64,000 nucleotides of DNA from Improbicoccus devescovinae (GTDB lineage Bacteria > Bacillota > Clostridia > Oscillospirales > Acutalibacteraceae): assembly GCA_036245095.1 (NCBI GenBank), contig BSWA01000002.1, positions 263,027 through 327,026 of the forward strand, written 5' to 3'. This document shows positions 42,801-51,279 of this stretch, in pieces; position 1 is the first letter of the stretch; every line of letters begins with the position of its first letter. The notes below the pieces were generated by a model, which ran no database searches, was not told the origin of the DNA, and saw only the letters and a program-made list of their open reading frames with translations. Made by a program: the position numbers and the translations under genes.

Positions 42801-44882
42801 ATGCCTAGAATTGTTGAGTTGGAAAAAACTAGAAATATAGGTATCATGGCGCATATTGATGCAGGTAAAACGACTACTACGGAGAGGATTTTGTTTTATA
42901 CTGGGATCAGTCACAAGTTGGGTGAGGTCCATGATGGCGCTGCTACTATGGATTGGATGGTGCAGGAACAGGAGCGCGGGATTACTATTACGTCCGCGGC
43001 GACTACTTGTTTTTGGAATGAACATAGGATTAATATTATAGATACTCCTGGACATGTGGATTTTACAGTTGAGGTTGAACGGTCTTTACGGGTTCTTGAT
43101 GGCTCGGTAACTGTTCTTTCGGCGAAAGAAGGCGTGGAGCCTCAGTCGGAAACTGTTTGGAGACAGGCCGATAAATATAATGTTCCGAGAATGGCTTATG
43201 TTAATAAAATGGATATTATCGGCGCGGATTTTAATAACGTCGTGAGGATGATGCGTGATAGATTGCGGTGTAATGCGGTTCCTATTCAGATTCCTATCGG
43301 GGCGGAGGATGAATTTAAGGGTATAATAGATTTGATTGAAATGAAGGCTTATGTGTATTATGATGATTTGGGAAAAGATATAAAAATTGAGGAAATTCCG
43401 GAGTATTTATGTGGGGTTGCACAAGAAAAAAGAATGGAGCTTCTTGAGGCTGCTGCTGAATTCGATGATTCTGTTTTCGAAAAATATGTAGAAGGTAAAA
43501 ATATAGAGGTCGATGAGTTGAAATCTTGTATACGAAAAGGTACTATTTTGGGCGGTATGGTCCCGGTAACTTGCGGTACTTCGTATAAAAATAAGGGAGT
43601 CCAAAAATTATTGGACGCAATTGTGGATTTTATGCCGTCGCCTGTGGATGTTCCTGCTATAAAAGGGGTTGCCCCCGGAACGGATGACGAAATAGAACGG
43701 AAATCTTCGGATTTAGCTCCGTTTTCCGCTTTGGCTTTTAAAATAGCTACTGATCCATTTGTGGGTAAATTGTGTTTTTTTAGGGTGTATTCGGGAGTTA
43801 TGAAATCTGGGACGCAAGTGTATAATTCAACAAAAGATAGTACTGAACGGATAGGCCGAATTTTACAAATGCATGCTAATAATAGAAAAGATATAGAAGA
43901 AGTATATTCGGGGGATATAGCTGCTGGTGTCGGGTTTAAAAACGTCTCTACTGGTGATACTTTGTGTGCTGAAAAAGAGCCTATTATTTTGGAATCTATG
44001 AATTTCCCCGAGCCTGTGATTAGGGTTGCTATTGAGCCGAAAACTAAAGTAGGACAGGAAAAAATGGGCCTTGCTTTGGCTAAATTGGCCGAGGAGGATC
44101 CGACTTTTAAGGCATATACCGATCCCGAAACCGGGCAGACTATTATAGCCGGTATGGGTGAGTTGCATCTTGAAATAATTGTGGATCGTCTGTTGCGCGA
44201 GTTTAAGGTCGAGGCTACTGTCGGGAAGCCGCAGGTTTCTTATAAGGAAACTATTAGGAAAATGGCCGATGTTGAGGAAAAATATATTCGGCAATCAGGA
44301 GGCCGTGGTCAATACGGGCATGTGAAAATAAAAGTCGAGCCTAATCCCGAAAAGGGTTATGAGTTTGTTAATAAAATTGTCGGCGGTGTTATTCCAAAAG
44401 AATATATTCCTGCGATTGATAATGGCATTAAAGGTGCGATGCAAACCGGAATTCTTGCCGGTTATAACGTCGTGGATGTGAAAGTGACTTTGTATGATGG
44501 GTCGTATCATGAGGTTGATTCTTCTGAAATGGCGTTTAAAATAGCAGGTTCTATGGCGTTTAAATCTGGTATGCGCAAGGCGGATCCTGTGATACTGGAG
44601 CCAATTATGAAAGTAAGTGTCACGGTTCCAGATGATTATATGGGCGATATAATCGGCGATTTAAATTCTCGGAGGGGCGTCGTGTTGGGAATGGAGGCAA
44701 TAGCTTCGAGCCAAAGAATAGATGCACAAGTACCGCTTTCTGAAATGTTTGGATATGCCACAGATATGAGATCACGAACACAGGGGCGGGGTACGTATAC
44801 GATGGAACCGAGTCATTATGCAGAGGCTCCGAAGGCGATTTCTGAGGGGATTATCGGTAGTCGTGCGAAAAAAATAAATTAA
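42801..44882 (+). CDS. fusA: Elongation factor G
   Basis: EF-G drives ribosome translocation. The GTPase motifs are AHIDAGKTTTT at 17-27, GITITSAATT near 60, DTPGHVDF near 83 and NKMD near 137. Domains II-V follow, with RGQYGHVKIKVEP in domain IV and MEAIASSQRIDAQVPLSEMFGYATDMRS in domain V. It is 693 aa. I start at the ATG at 42801 (MPRIVELEKTRNIGIMAHID), preceded by GAGGGGGAG; the 30 extra upstream codons are in AT-rich leader. The tuf gene that normally follows is absent. Confidence 0.97.
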   Translation: MPRIVELEKTRNIGIMAHIDAGKTTTTERILFYTGISHKLGEVHDGAATMDWMVQEQERGITITSAATTCFWNEHRINIIDTPGHVDFTVEVERSLRVLDGSVTVLSAKEGVEPQSETVWRQADKYNVPRMAYVNKMDIIGADFNNVVRMMRDRLRCNAVPIQIPIGAEDEFKGIIDLIEMKAYVYYDDLGKDIKIEEIPEYLCGVAQEKRMELLEAAAEFDDSVFEKYVEGKNIEVDELKSCIRKGTILGGMVPVTCGTSYKNKGVQKLLDAIVDFMPSPVDVPAIKGVAPGTDDEIERKSSDLAPFSALAFKIATDPFVGKLCFFRVYSGVMKSGTQVYNSTKDSTERIGRILQMHANNRKDIEEVYSGDIAAGVGFKNVSTGDTLCAEKEPIILESMNFPEPVIRVAIEPKTKVGQEKMGLALAKLAEEDPTFKAYTDPETGQTIIAGMGELHLEIIVDRLLREFKVEATVGKPQVSYKETIRKMADVEEKYIRQSGGRGQYGHVKIKVEPNPEKGYEFVNKIVGGVIPKEYIPAIDNGIKGAMQTGILAGYNVVDVKVTLYDGSYHEVDSSEMAFKIAGSMAFKSGMRKADPVILEPIMKVSVTVPDDYMGDIIGDLNSRRGVVLGMEAIASSQRIDAQVPLSEMFGYATDMRSRTQGRGTYTMEPSHYAEAPKAISEGIIGSRAKKIN

Positions 44883-45253
44883 TGTTTACTGAAGCGCCAA
44901 AAGATATTTTCACTGTTTTTAAAGCCTTCTTAAATGCTTTGCCACCTGGAATATCTGAAGAAATTGTATGGCGTTTTTTCCTTTCAGCATTTGTTTTAGC
45001 TATCTTTAAAGGCGAAAGCCTTCAAAATAGATCTACAACTTTTTTAATTTATTTTTTGCTCGTAATACCGCATTGCATAATACATTTGCCTAATAGGTTT
45101 ATTCAAAACAAATTGATGACGTTATGTTCGCTTGCATTTTTAGCTATACTTTTTGGAACCCCGATGGCATGGCTTTTCAGAAATAGAAATTTACAGACTT
45201 CATCAGCTTTCCATTGGTGTGTTGATTTTATAAGATTTTGTTTTGGATTTTAG
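44882..45253 (+). CDS. Truncated CPBP-family intramembrane protease-like protein
   Basis: CPBP proteins are membrane metalloproteases (CAAX-processing/bacteriocin-immunity type). The motif EEIVWRFF (EExxxR, residues 21-28), IPHCIIHL (near 60) and a final HWCVDFIRF (H..D) match the family's three metal-site motifs, with hydrophobic segments between. But it has only 123 aa, against roughly 200 or more, and starts just before motif 1. Its ATG overlaps the fusA stop (TAATG), so it is translationally coupled to fusA by chance or after a deletion. It is probably a remnant; a small active form cannot be excluded. Confidence 0.6.
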   Translation: MFTEAPKDIFTVFKAFLNALPPGISEEIVWRFFLSAFVLAIFKGESLQNRSTTFLIYFLLVIPHCIIHLPNRFIQNKLMTLCSLAFLAILFGTPMAWLFRNRNLQTSSAFHWCVDFIRFCFGF

Positions 45254-45282
45254 GAGACAAAATTAGACAGAATTAACAGATT

Positions 45283-45396
45283 TTTTGAAATATCCACAAG
45301 AAGTTCGCACGTTAATTTATACTACTAACACTGTTGAAGGTTTTTTTATAATGCCCAGAAGGTGCATGAAAACCAAATCTTTATTTTCAACTTAAG
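45283..45396 (+). pseudogene. IS256-family (mutator) transposase relic
   Basis: Translating 45292 onwards gives YPQEVRTLIYTTNTVEGFF, followed later by RRCMKTKS, which matches the C-terminal region of IS256-family transposases (YP.E.R..IYTTN.IE......RK..K.K). The frame breaks just upstream and a stop follows, so only a fragment survives. The remaining bases of this 330-base gap hold nothing else I can support. Confidence 0.8.
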
Positions 45397-45583
45397 ATTC
45401 GTTAAAAAAATCCATTTTTGTTTCAATTTGTGAAATTTCAAAAAAATTGACTCAACCAATTAAAAATTGGGGTTGCATTTCAGGATATTTTATGATATTT
45501 TATGAATATTAATTTTGCTTCCGGGAAAACCATTTGCATAATTTTTTTACGTTACTCTATTAACTTTAAATACTTTTGTGAAT

Positions 45584-46759
45584 TTAGGTAACGGCGGCAG
45601 TTTTTAATGCTCCAGTTATAACTCCTATAATAAATGCTATTCGATGTAGTGCTACTTTATGCATAAAATAAAATACTACAATTCTTGTTTTTCTATTTTT
45701 TTTAATTAGATAGTCATCAATAAATTTATATTCTTTTTCAATGGAACTAAGAGCTAATTTCAACTTTATTTTAATTATCGGGACGCTTTCTTTTAGTTTT
45801 GTCTGCTCGTTCTGTGCTTTTAGATTGTCAGACTTCACTTCGGCCTCGTCCAGGCTTTTAGTTAACGCAGATAGGGTATTGTCTTTTATGTCGTTTAGGC
45901 TCAAAACTTGATTCGCAAGTTGAGCATGTGAAATAGCTTGCCTTGCCAATAATATAGTAGAAAATAACTCAGATACAATATTTTTATAAGCAATTAACGC
46001 TTGCCCTATTGTTGATATGGTATCTATATTTGTATATTTAATTTTTAACATCATCTCTTGTGTTAAATAATATAGCTTCGTTACCATGTCATGTAATTCC
46101 TTTATTTTTTTCAGTATAATTGAATTGTCAGTGAGTTGTTTGTTTCCACATGAGCATAATCCGTTTATCGTTTTTTTATAATATCCGATTCGATTTAGCA
46201 GCTTGGATATTTCTTTATAATCATCTGATAAGTTTTTTCTACGTTTATCAGCTTCAATAGCTGATGTAAACAATTTACTCTTGCTGGTTTTTATCGCTGT
46301 GAATTTCTCGTATATTTCCGCATACAACGATGTTAATTGCTTTGGAACAGTATTATCTTGTATATTAGGTAATTGGTTATCCGGCAATGTTAACTGGTAT
46401 CTTTTGTATTCATCCAAATCGGAAAGCTTATCTTTACTTTGTTTATCTACTGTATCAACAAATTGTGGGATGGTACTTAATAGCTTATTTATGGTAGATC
46501 GTTCGATATTCAATTCGTAATTTTCGAAGATATGTTTTATATCATATCTCTTATATAAGTCCTGAAATAAACTTAAAAATTTTTTAAATCTACGTGTCCT
46601 TAATAAACTACCAATTGAAAATTTTTTTTTTCCATAACTGTTTAAAAACTTTATAAATTTTTCAATATTAAGTTTAGAGCGACTCGGAAGTTCAACTTTA
46701 CCGATAGTTGGGTTATTTTCTACAAGTTTATAGCCAATATCAGGTGAATCTATGCTCAT
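45584..46759 (-). CDS. Hypothetical coiled-coil protein with C-terminal membrane anchor
   Basis: I do not recognise it. It is a 391-aa, Lys/Leu/Ile/Ser-rich, mostly helical protein. Long coiled-coil-like segments lie at about 150-190 and 285-335. There is a CSCG pair near residue 203. A hydrophobic segment near the end (VALHRIAFIIGVITGALKTAA) looks like a tail anchor. No signal peptide is present. It stands alone in AT-rich DNA, with its start preceded by AAAGGATG. Tail-anchored coiled-coil proteins are often seen among host-associated bacteria, but nothing here shows the role. Confidence 0.6.
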   Translation of the reverse strand: MSIDSPDIGYKLVENNPTIGKVELPSRSKLNIEKFIKFLNSYGKKKFSIGSLLRTRRFKKFLSLFQDLYKRYDIKHIFENYELNIERSTINKLLSTIPQFVDTVDKQSKDKLSDLDEYKRYQLTLPDNQLPNIQDNTVPKQLTSLYAEIYEKFTAIKTSKSKLFTSAIEADKRRKNLSDDYKEISKLLNRIGYYKKTINGLCSCGNKQLTDNSIILKKIKELHDMVTKLYYLTQEMMLKIKYTNIDTISTIGQALIAYKNIVSELFSTILLARQAISHAQLANQVLSLNDIKDNTLSALTKSLDEAEVKSDNLKAQNEQTKLKESVPIIKIKLKLALSSIEKEYKFIDDYLIKKNRKTRIVVFYFMHKVALHRIAFIIGVITGALKTAAVT

Positions 46760-46916
46760 TATTACATCACATCCTTTAATTTAAATAATTATGCATAAAT
46801 TATATTTTTTTTGATAAAAAAGTCAATTTTTTAGTTATTTTAACAAAATATAAAAAAATATTGCAAAAAAAAAATAATACCATACAATAAACAATATGTT
46901 GTTTGGAGGGGATGAT

Positions 46917-47474
46917 TTGATATCAGCAGGGGATTTCCGTAATGGAACAACTTTTGAATTAGATTCTCAATTGGTTACTATTGTAGAATTTCAACATGTG
47001 AAACCCGGTAAGGGGTCTGCCTTTGTTAGAGTTAAATTGAAAAATATAAATACCGGTAGTATTATTGAACGTACGTTTAATCCGAATGAAAAATATCAGG
47101 AAGCTTTTATTGATAGAAAAATTATGCAATATTTGTATACCGACGGAAATATTTATTATTTTATGGATAATAAAACTTATGAGCAAATTCCTGTTAATAA
47201 GAATGTACTTGGCGGAAATTTTAAATTTGTCAAAGAAAACACAGAATGCAAAGTTTTAATATATAAAGATACTGTTCTAGGCATAGAGCCTCCGGTTTTT
47301 GTTGAGTTGAAAATCATTTCTACAGAGCCCGGCGTTCGTGGGGATACGGCTACTAATGTCAACAAGCCCGCCAAATTAGAAACAGAAGCAGAAATAAGGG
47401 TTCCCATTTTTGTGAATGAGGGAGATGTAATTAAAATTGACACTCGTACAGGTGAATACGTAGAACGAGTATAA
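46917..47474 (+). CDS. efp: Elongation factor P
   Basis: EF-P relieves ribosome stalling at proline runs, relevant here because the secreted proteins hold many PPP stretches. It starts ISAGDFRNGTTFEL, has the modification loop VKPGKGSAF (Lys at about 32) and ends INTGSIIERTFNPNEKY, then VELKIISTEPGVRGDTATNVNKPA and FVNEGDVIKIDTRTGEYVERV. I use TTG 46917 (185 aa), five bases after GGAGGGG; the ATG at 46896 lies upstream of that site. It is followed 17 bases later by a glycosyltransferase gene. Confidence 0.96.
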   Translation: MISAGDFRNGTTFELDSQLVTIVEFQHVKPGKGSAFVRVKLKNINTGSIIERTFNPNEKYQEAFIDRKIMQYLYTDGNIYYFMDNKTYEQIPVNKNVLGGNFKFVKENTECKVLIYKDTVLGIEPPVFVELKIISTEPGVRGDTATNVNKPAKLETEAEIRVPIFVNEGDVIKIDTRTGEYVERV

Positions 47475-47491
47475 AAAATTGGTGGTCATTC

Positions 47492-48475
47492 GTGAGAAAT
47501 ATAAACACAAAGAAGAAATTTTTAGTTAGCTTAGTTATTCCTGTTTATAATACTGCTTATTACCTAGCAAAGGCGCTTCAGTCTGTGCAAGATCAGACTT
47601 TTAGGGATTTTCAGGCAATTATAATAAATGACGGGTCTACTGATGAGAGCTTGCAAATTATAGAAAGATTCGCAATAAAAAACAAAAATTTTAGAATTAT
47701 TAACCAAAAAAATAAAGGCTTAAGTGCTACTCGAAACAGAGGAATAAAAGCTAGTAATTCAGAATTCATCACGTTTATGGATAGCGATGATTTTATAGAA
47801 CCAGATTATCTTGAAGAATTATACAATACAGCTATAAAATACCAAGCAGATATTGTATGTTGTAATTTTTGTTTTTATTATCCACAGATGAAAATTAAAG
47901 TTAAATGGCCATTCCCCGCTTTACCAGGAGTATATTCTAATGAACGTGCATTGAAAAAAATAACTAGTTGTATCGGTATTTTTAATTTTGTCTGGAATAA
48001 AATTTTCAGGAAAGAGCTTTTTACTAAAAATAATATAAAATTTTCAAATATGCACTATGAAGATTGTGCGATTTCACCAGTTTTATTTTTTTACGCAAAA
48101 AAAGTTGCAATTATCCCAAATGTTTTGTATAATTACGTAATGCGATCTTCAAGTATTACTCATGCTATTAGTGCCTCAAAAATAAATGATTCGATAAGGG
48201 CTATAAAAATTATAAGAGATTTTTATGAAAATAAAGGCATCTTACTTAAGTTTAGGCGCAGGTTAAAAGGTCATGCTAAGCGATTTGGCGTGATCAGTTG
48301 TTATAACGTATTTATGATGCATTTGAGATCCAAGAATTTTAAAGGATTTTTGAAAAATATTCATTCTGTTAGACGGTCTATAAAATCGATTATTTTCGAC
48401 AAAGTTCGTGATTATAACAAAAAAAATGACATATTAAAAGGTTCATATCTTGTAATTGATCCAGAAAAAAAGTAA
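47492..48475 (+). CDS. Glycosyltransferase family 2
   Basis: The GT-A fold begins VSLVIPVYNTAYYLAKALQSVQDQTFRDF and shows INDGSTDES near 47, NKGLSATRNRGI near 80 and the DxD motif MDSDD near 97. It probably transfers a sugar from a nucleotide donor in cell-surface or lipid-linked glycan synthesis. A basic C-terminal helix may sit at the membrane. It starts GTG at 47492. The next gene, 29 bases on, is a YbhN-like membrane protein and the one after, on the other strand, is a polysaccharide deacetylase, a grouping consistent with envelope glycan work. Exact substrate unknown. Confidence 0.88.
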   Translation: MRNINTKKKFLVSLVIPVYNTAYYLAKALQSVQDQTFRDFQAIIINDGSTDESLQIIERFAIKNKNFRIINQKNKGLSATRNRGIKASNSEFITFMDSDDFIEPDYLEELYNTAIKYQADIVCCNFCFYYPQMKIKVKWPFPALPGVYSNERALKKITSCIGIFNFVWNKIFRKELFTKNNIKFSNMHYEDCAISPVLFFYAKKVAIIPNVLYNYVMRSSSITHAISASKINDSIRAIKIIRDFYENKGILLKFRRRLKGHAKRFGVISCYNVFMMHLRSKNFKGFLKNIHSVRRSIKSIIFDKVRDYNKKNDILKGSYLVIDPEKK

Positions 48476-48504
48476 TGAATTTTTATTAAAAGTAGGTGAA
48501 TTTT

Positions 48505-49542
48505 ATGGCTGACGTTGAAAAGGTGACTGATTCTAAAAAATTTTTAAAATTTATTTTATCTAAAATTTTGCCAATAACGATCTCATTAGGAATTATAATT
48601 GGTTTTTGCATATATGAAAATAACTTATTAATGCTCATAAAGATATTTCCAACTCTTAATTTTTTTTATCTTTTATTAGCATTTGTTTGTATATTTTCAA
48701 GCTGGATTTTCGAGAGCAAATCCTTAAAATTATTTTTTACTAATATATACTCTGGAAGCCTAGATTATTTTAAATTAGCTATGATTGGTACATTTTATGG
48801 TTCGATGACGCCATTTGATTCAGGGAAGCAATCTTCACAGACAGTAAAACTCATGCAAGTAGGAGTAACTCCAGGGAAGGCAATTTCGTCATTTGGGAAA
48901 AAGCTATTTGCCTCCCAAATATGCACTGTTTTATTATCATTAATTTGCATAATTTTTAAATTTAACGAATTTAATCACAAAGTAACAGGATTCATGTTTT
49001 TTATTGTTTGCGGATTACTTATGCAATGCTTACCGTTAGGATTATTAATTTTATTTTTTTTCAATACGAATAATATAATGAAATTAGTTTTTTGGTTTTA
49101 CAAGATATTACAAAAAATAAAAATAATAAAAAACTCAGAAAAATTAAAAGAAAAGACGATTAAACAGCTTAATTTTTTATTAGAAAATAAATTCACGATT
49201 CCGATCAGAATAGATGTTTATGTTTATGCTTTTTTACAAATTTTATTATATAATTTAGTACCTTTTTTTATAGCGAAAGCATTCGGGCTAGACGGATTCC
49301 CGATTTTAAGCGGTATTTCCGGCCAAGTATTTATTACATTGATATCGCAATTCAGTCCATTACCGGGGTCATCGGGCCTAGCTGAGACTAATTTTATAAA
49401 AATATTAAATAATTTTTTTAGTTCAAAAAATATAGCTCCAGCTATGTTATTAAATAGATTTATAGTTGTTTATTTCGGAATGATAATAGGCAGTATATTT
49501 AGTTTTACAAAAATTAAAAATAAAAAAAATAAAAATCAATAA
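48505..49542 (+). CDS. YbhN/UPF0104-type membrane protein (lysylphosphatidylglycerol synthase TM-like)
   Basis: It has about eight membrane segments. The family signature GTFYGSMTPFDSGKQSSQTVKLM (near 92-114; key TPF..G) and the late SQFSPLPGSSGLAETNF (near 285) mark the LPG-synthase transmembrane/UPF0104 family, whose members are linked to lipid or glycolipid flipping and synthesis. No soluble MprF aminoacyl-transfer domain is present. I start at ATG 48505 after AGGTGA; the GTG at 48496 overlaps that site. It probably works with the GT2 upstream. Confidence 0.85.
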   Translation: MADVEKVTDSKKFLKFILSKILPITISLGIIIGFCIYENNLLMLIKIFPTLNFFYLLLAFVCIFSSWIFESKSLKLFFTNIYSGSLDYFKLAMIGTFYGSMTPFDSGKQSSQTVKLMQVGVTPGKAISSFGKKLFASQICTVLLSLICIIFKFNEFNHKVTGFMFFIVCGLLMQCLPLGLLILFFFNTNNIMKLVFWFYKILQKIKIIKNSEKLKEKTIKQLNFLLENKFTIPIRIDVYVYAFLQILLYNLVPFFIAKAFGLDGFPILSGISGQVFITLISQFSPLPGSSGLAETNFIKILNNFFSSKNIAPAMLLNRFIVVYFGMIIGSIFSFTKIKNKKNKNQ

Positions 49543-49556
49543 TTTCCGGTTTAAAT

Positions 49557-50453
49557 TTATATTATTTTATGTTTTTTAAAAAATACATCTGGCTTTATAT
49601 TAGGAGGCCTTAAAATTCTACATAATCTATACAAACATTTAGGGTCTTTCGAGATATGATTTATTCTCCCATAACAAGATAGTGTAGCTTTAAAGCCGAG
49701 TTCTAACAAAATTTCATCACATTCAGGGCACAGCGCTCCAAAGGGATATACAAAAGTACTAGGAGTTATATTTAGATGATTATACATAATTTCCTGGAAT
49801 TTTAATAAATCTTTAGTCAAAATTTTTCTATAATTTTCTTTAGATTCACACTTTAATATCTTACAACCGTGCCGACTTGTATTAGTATGCATGTCGTAAG
49901 AATGGTTTTGAATATCGACTAAATTAGAATCTTTCATTATTTTTAGATCATCCCAAGTACAATGGCAATACGAAAGATCACGTTCATTACAGTTACTATA
50001 TTTTTCGATACAGCTACCAATGGGTGCAAATACAATTTTAGTATTATATTTTTGTATCAACGGGAACCCATTTATATAATTATTAAGATAACCGTCATCA
50101 AACGTAATCATAATAGGATTCCTAGGCAATTCAATATTATTATTTACATGATTTATTAAATCTTCCATAATTATTGTATTGAATTCATTTTTTTTAATAA
50201 ATGCTAAATCTTCTTCAAATAACTCCGTTGATATATTGTACTTATTTTTAGATTTATCGCTAGATTTTACTAAGCCATGATACATTAATATTGGCAGAGA
50301 AACAGTCTCTTGTGTTCCTTCAGCGGCCATGATATAATTTTTATCTGATAATGGTATGAAACATGAAATTACTATCAATGAAATTATAATAAAAATGCAC
50401 AAAAAAATGTATTTTATAACATAATTTTTGATATAAAATTTAATTTTAATCAT
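49557..50453 (-). CDS. Polysaccharide deacetylase (NodB family), membrane-anchored
   Basis: One membrane segment (about residues 14-32, IFLCIFIIISLIVI) anchors an extracellular NodB domain. The first motif is TFDDG (near 117, ITFDDGYLNNY), the metal histidines are in NHSYDMH (near 185), and a late YPFGALC stands for motif 4. It would remove N- or O-acetyl groups from wall or surface glycans. There are two extra Cys clusters (SNCNERDLSYCHC and CPECDE). It converges on the YbhN-like gene and has no adjacent partner on its strand. The usual family length is 250-300 aa; here 298. Confidence 0.88.
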   Translation of the reverse strand: MIKIKFYIKNYVIKYIFLCIFIIISLIVISCFIPLSDKNYIMAAEGTQETVSLPILMYHGLVKSSDKSKNKYNISTELFEEDLAFIKKNEFNTIIMEDLINHVNNNIELPRNPIMITFDDGYLNNYINGFPLIQKYNTKIVFAPIGSCIEKYSNCNERDLSYCHCTWDDLKIMKDSNLVDIQNHSYDMHTNTSRHGCKILKCESKENYRKILTKDLLKFQEIMYNHLNITPSTFVYPFGALCPECDEILLELGFKATLSCYGRINHISKDPKCLYRLCRILRPPNIKPDVFFKKHKII

Positions 50454-50545
50454 TATTTAGACACCCATTAATTTAATATGTTAAAATAAATGATATTATT
50501 ATTAAATCGCGGCTATTAAAAAATGTTTTTTTGGAGGCTATTTAA

Positions 50546-51202
50546 TTGGAAATTTCAGCATCAATGCTGGCTTGTGATTTCTCAAATTTAGAAACTAAAA
50601 TCATCAAACTTAAAAATTCTGGAATTTATGCTTTTCATTTTGATATAATGGACGGTCTATTTGTCGAAAATTTCTCATTCGGAGCAAATTTCGTAAAATT
50701 CGCCAGAAAATATGTTGACTCTATTTTTGAAGTGCATCTTATGATTTCTAATCCACTCAAATATATTAAAAGTTTCGCGGATGCTGGCGCTGATATCATA
50801 ACTTTTCATCTTGAGAATGCTGACTCGAAAATTTGTTATAAAAAATGTCTTGATTGTATAAATTTAATAAAAAATTTGAACAAAAAAGTAGGCATTGCTG
50901 TAAATCCTAGTACTACCATAGAAAAAATATTCCCTATCATTAATCTAGCAGATTTATTGCTAATTATGACCGTGAATCCAGGATTCGGAGGTCAAAAATT
51001 TATGAATAATCAGATAGAAAAACTCGATATATTAAAAAACAATAAAAAAAACAAAGATATTCTGCTAGAAGTTGACGGCGGAATAAATATTGAAACCGCT
51101 AAAATTGTTAAATCTCACGGAGCCGACATATGTGTCTCTGGAAGCTACTTATTTACCGAAAAAAATTACAAGCTCGCGATCAAAAACCTGAAAAATCCAT
51201 AA
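50546..51202 (+). CDS. rpe: Ribulose-phosphate 3-epimerase
   Basis: It interconverts ribulose-5-P and xylulose-5-P in the pentose phosphate pathway, feeding the split transketolase at 15758-17577. Motifs: EISASMLACDF at the start (TTG 50546 with GGAGG 8 bases before), HFDIMDGLFVENFSFG, EVHLMISNP, MTVNPGFGGQKF and LEVDGGINIETA, with VSGSYLF at the phosphate site. It is 218 aa, the normal length. It stands alone. Confidence 0.96.
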   Translation: MEISASMLACDFSNLETKIIKLKNSGIYAFHFDIMDGLFVENFSFGANFVKFARKYVDSIFEVHLMISNPLKYIKSFADAGADIITFHLENADSKICYKKCLDCINLIKNLNKKVGIAVNPSTTIEKIFPIINLADLLLIMTVNPGFGGQKFMNNQIEKLDILKNNKKNKDILLEVDGGINIETAKIVKSHGADICVSGSYLFTEKNYKLAIKNLKNP

Positions 51203-51279
51203 TAAATATATATTTTTTTATTTATTTTTCATGAAAATATTTAAATATATTATTTTTTATATACAATTTAAATATAAAT

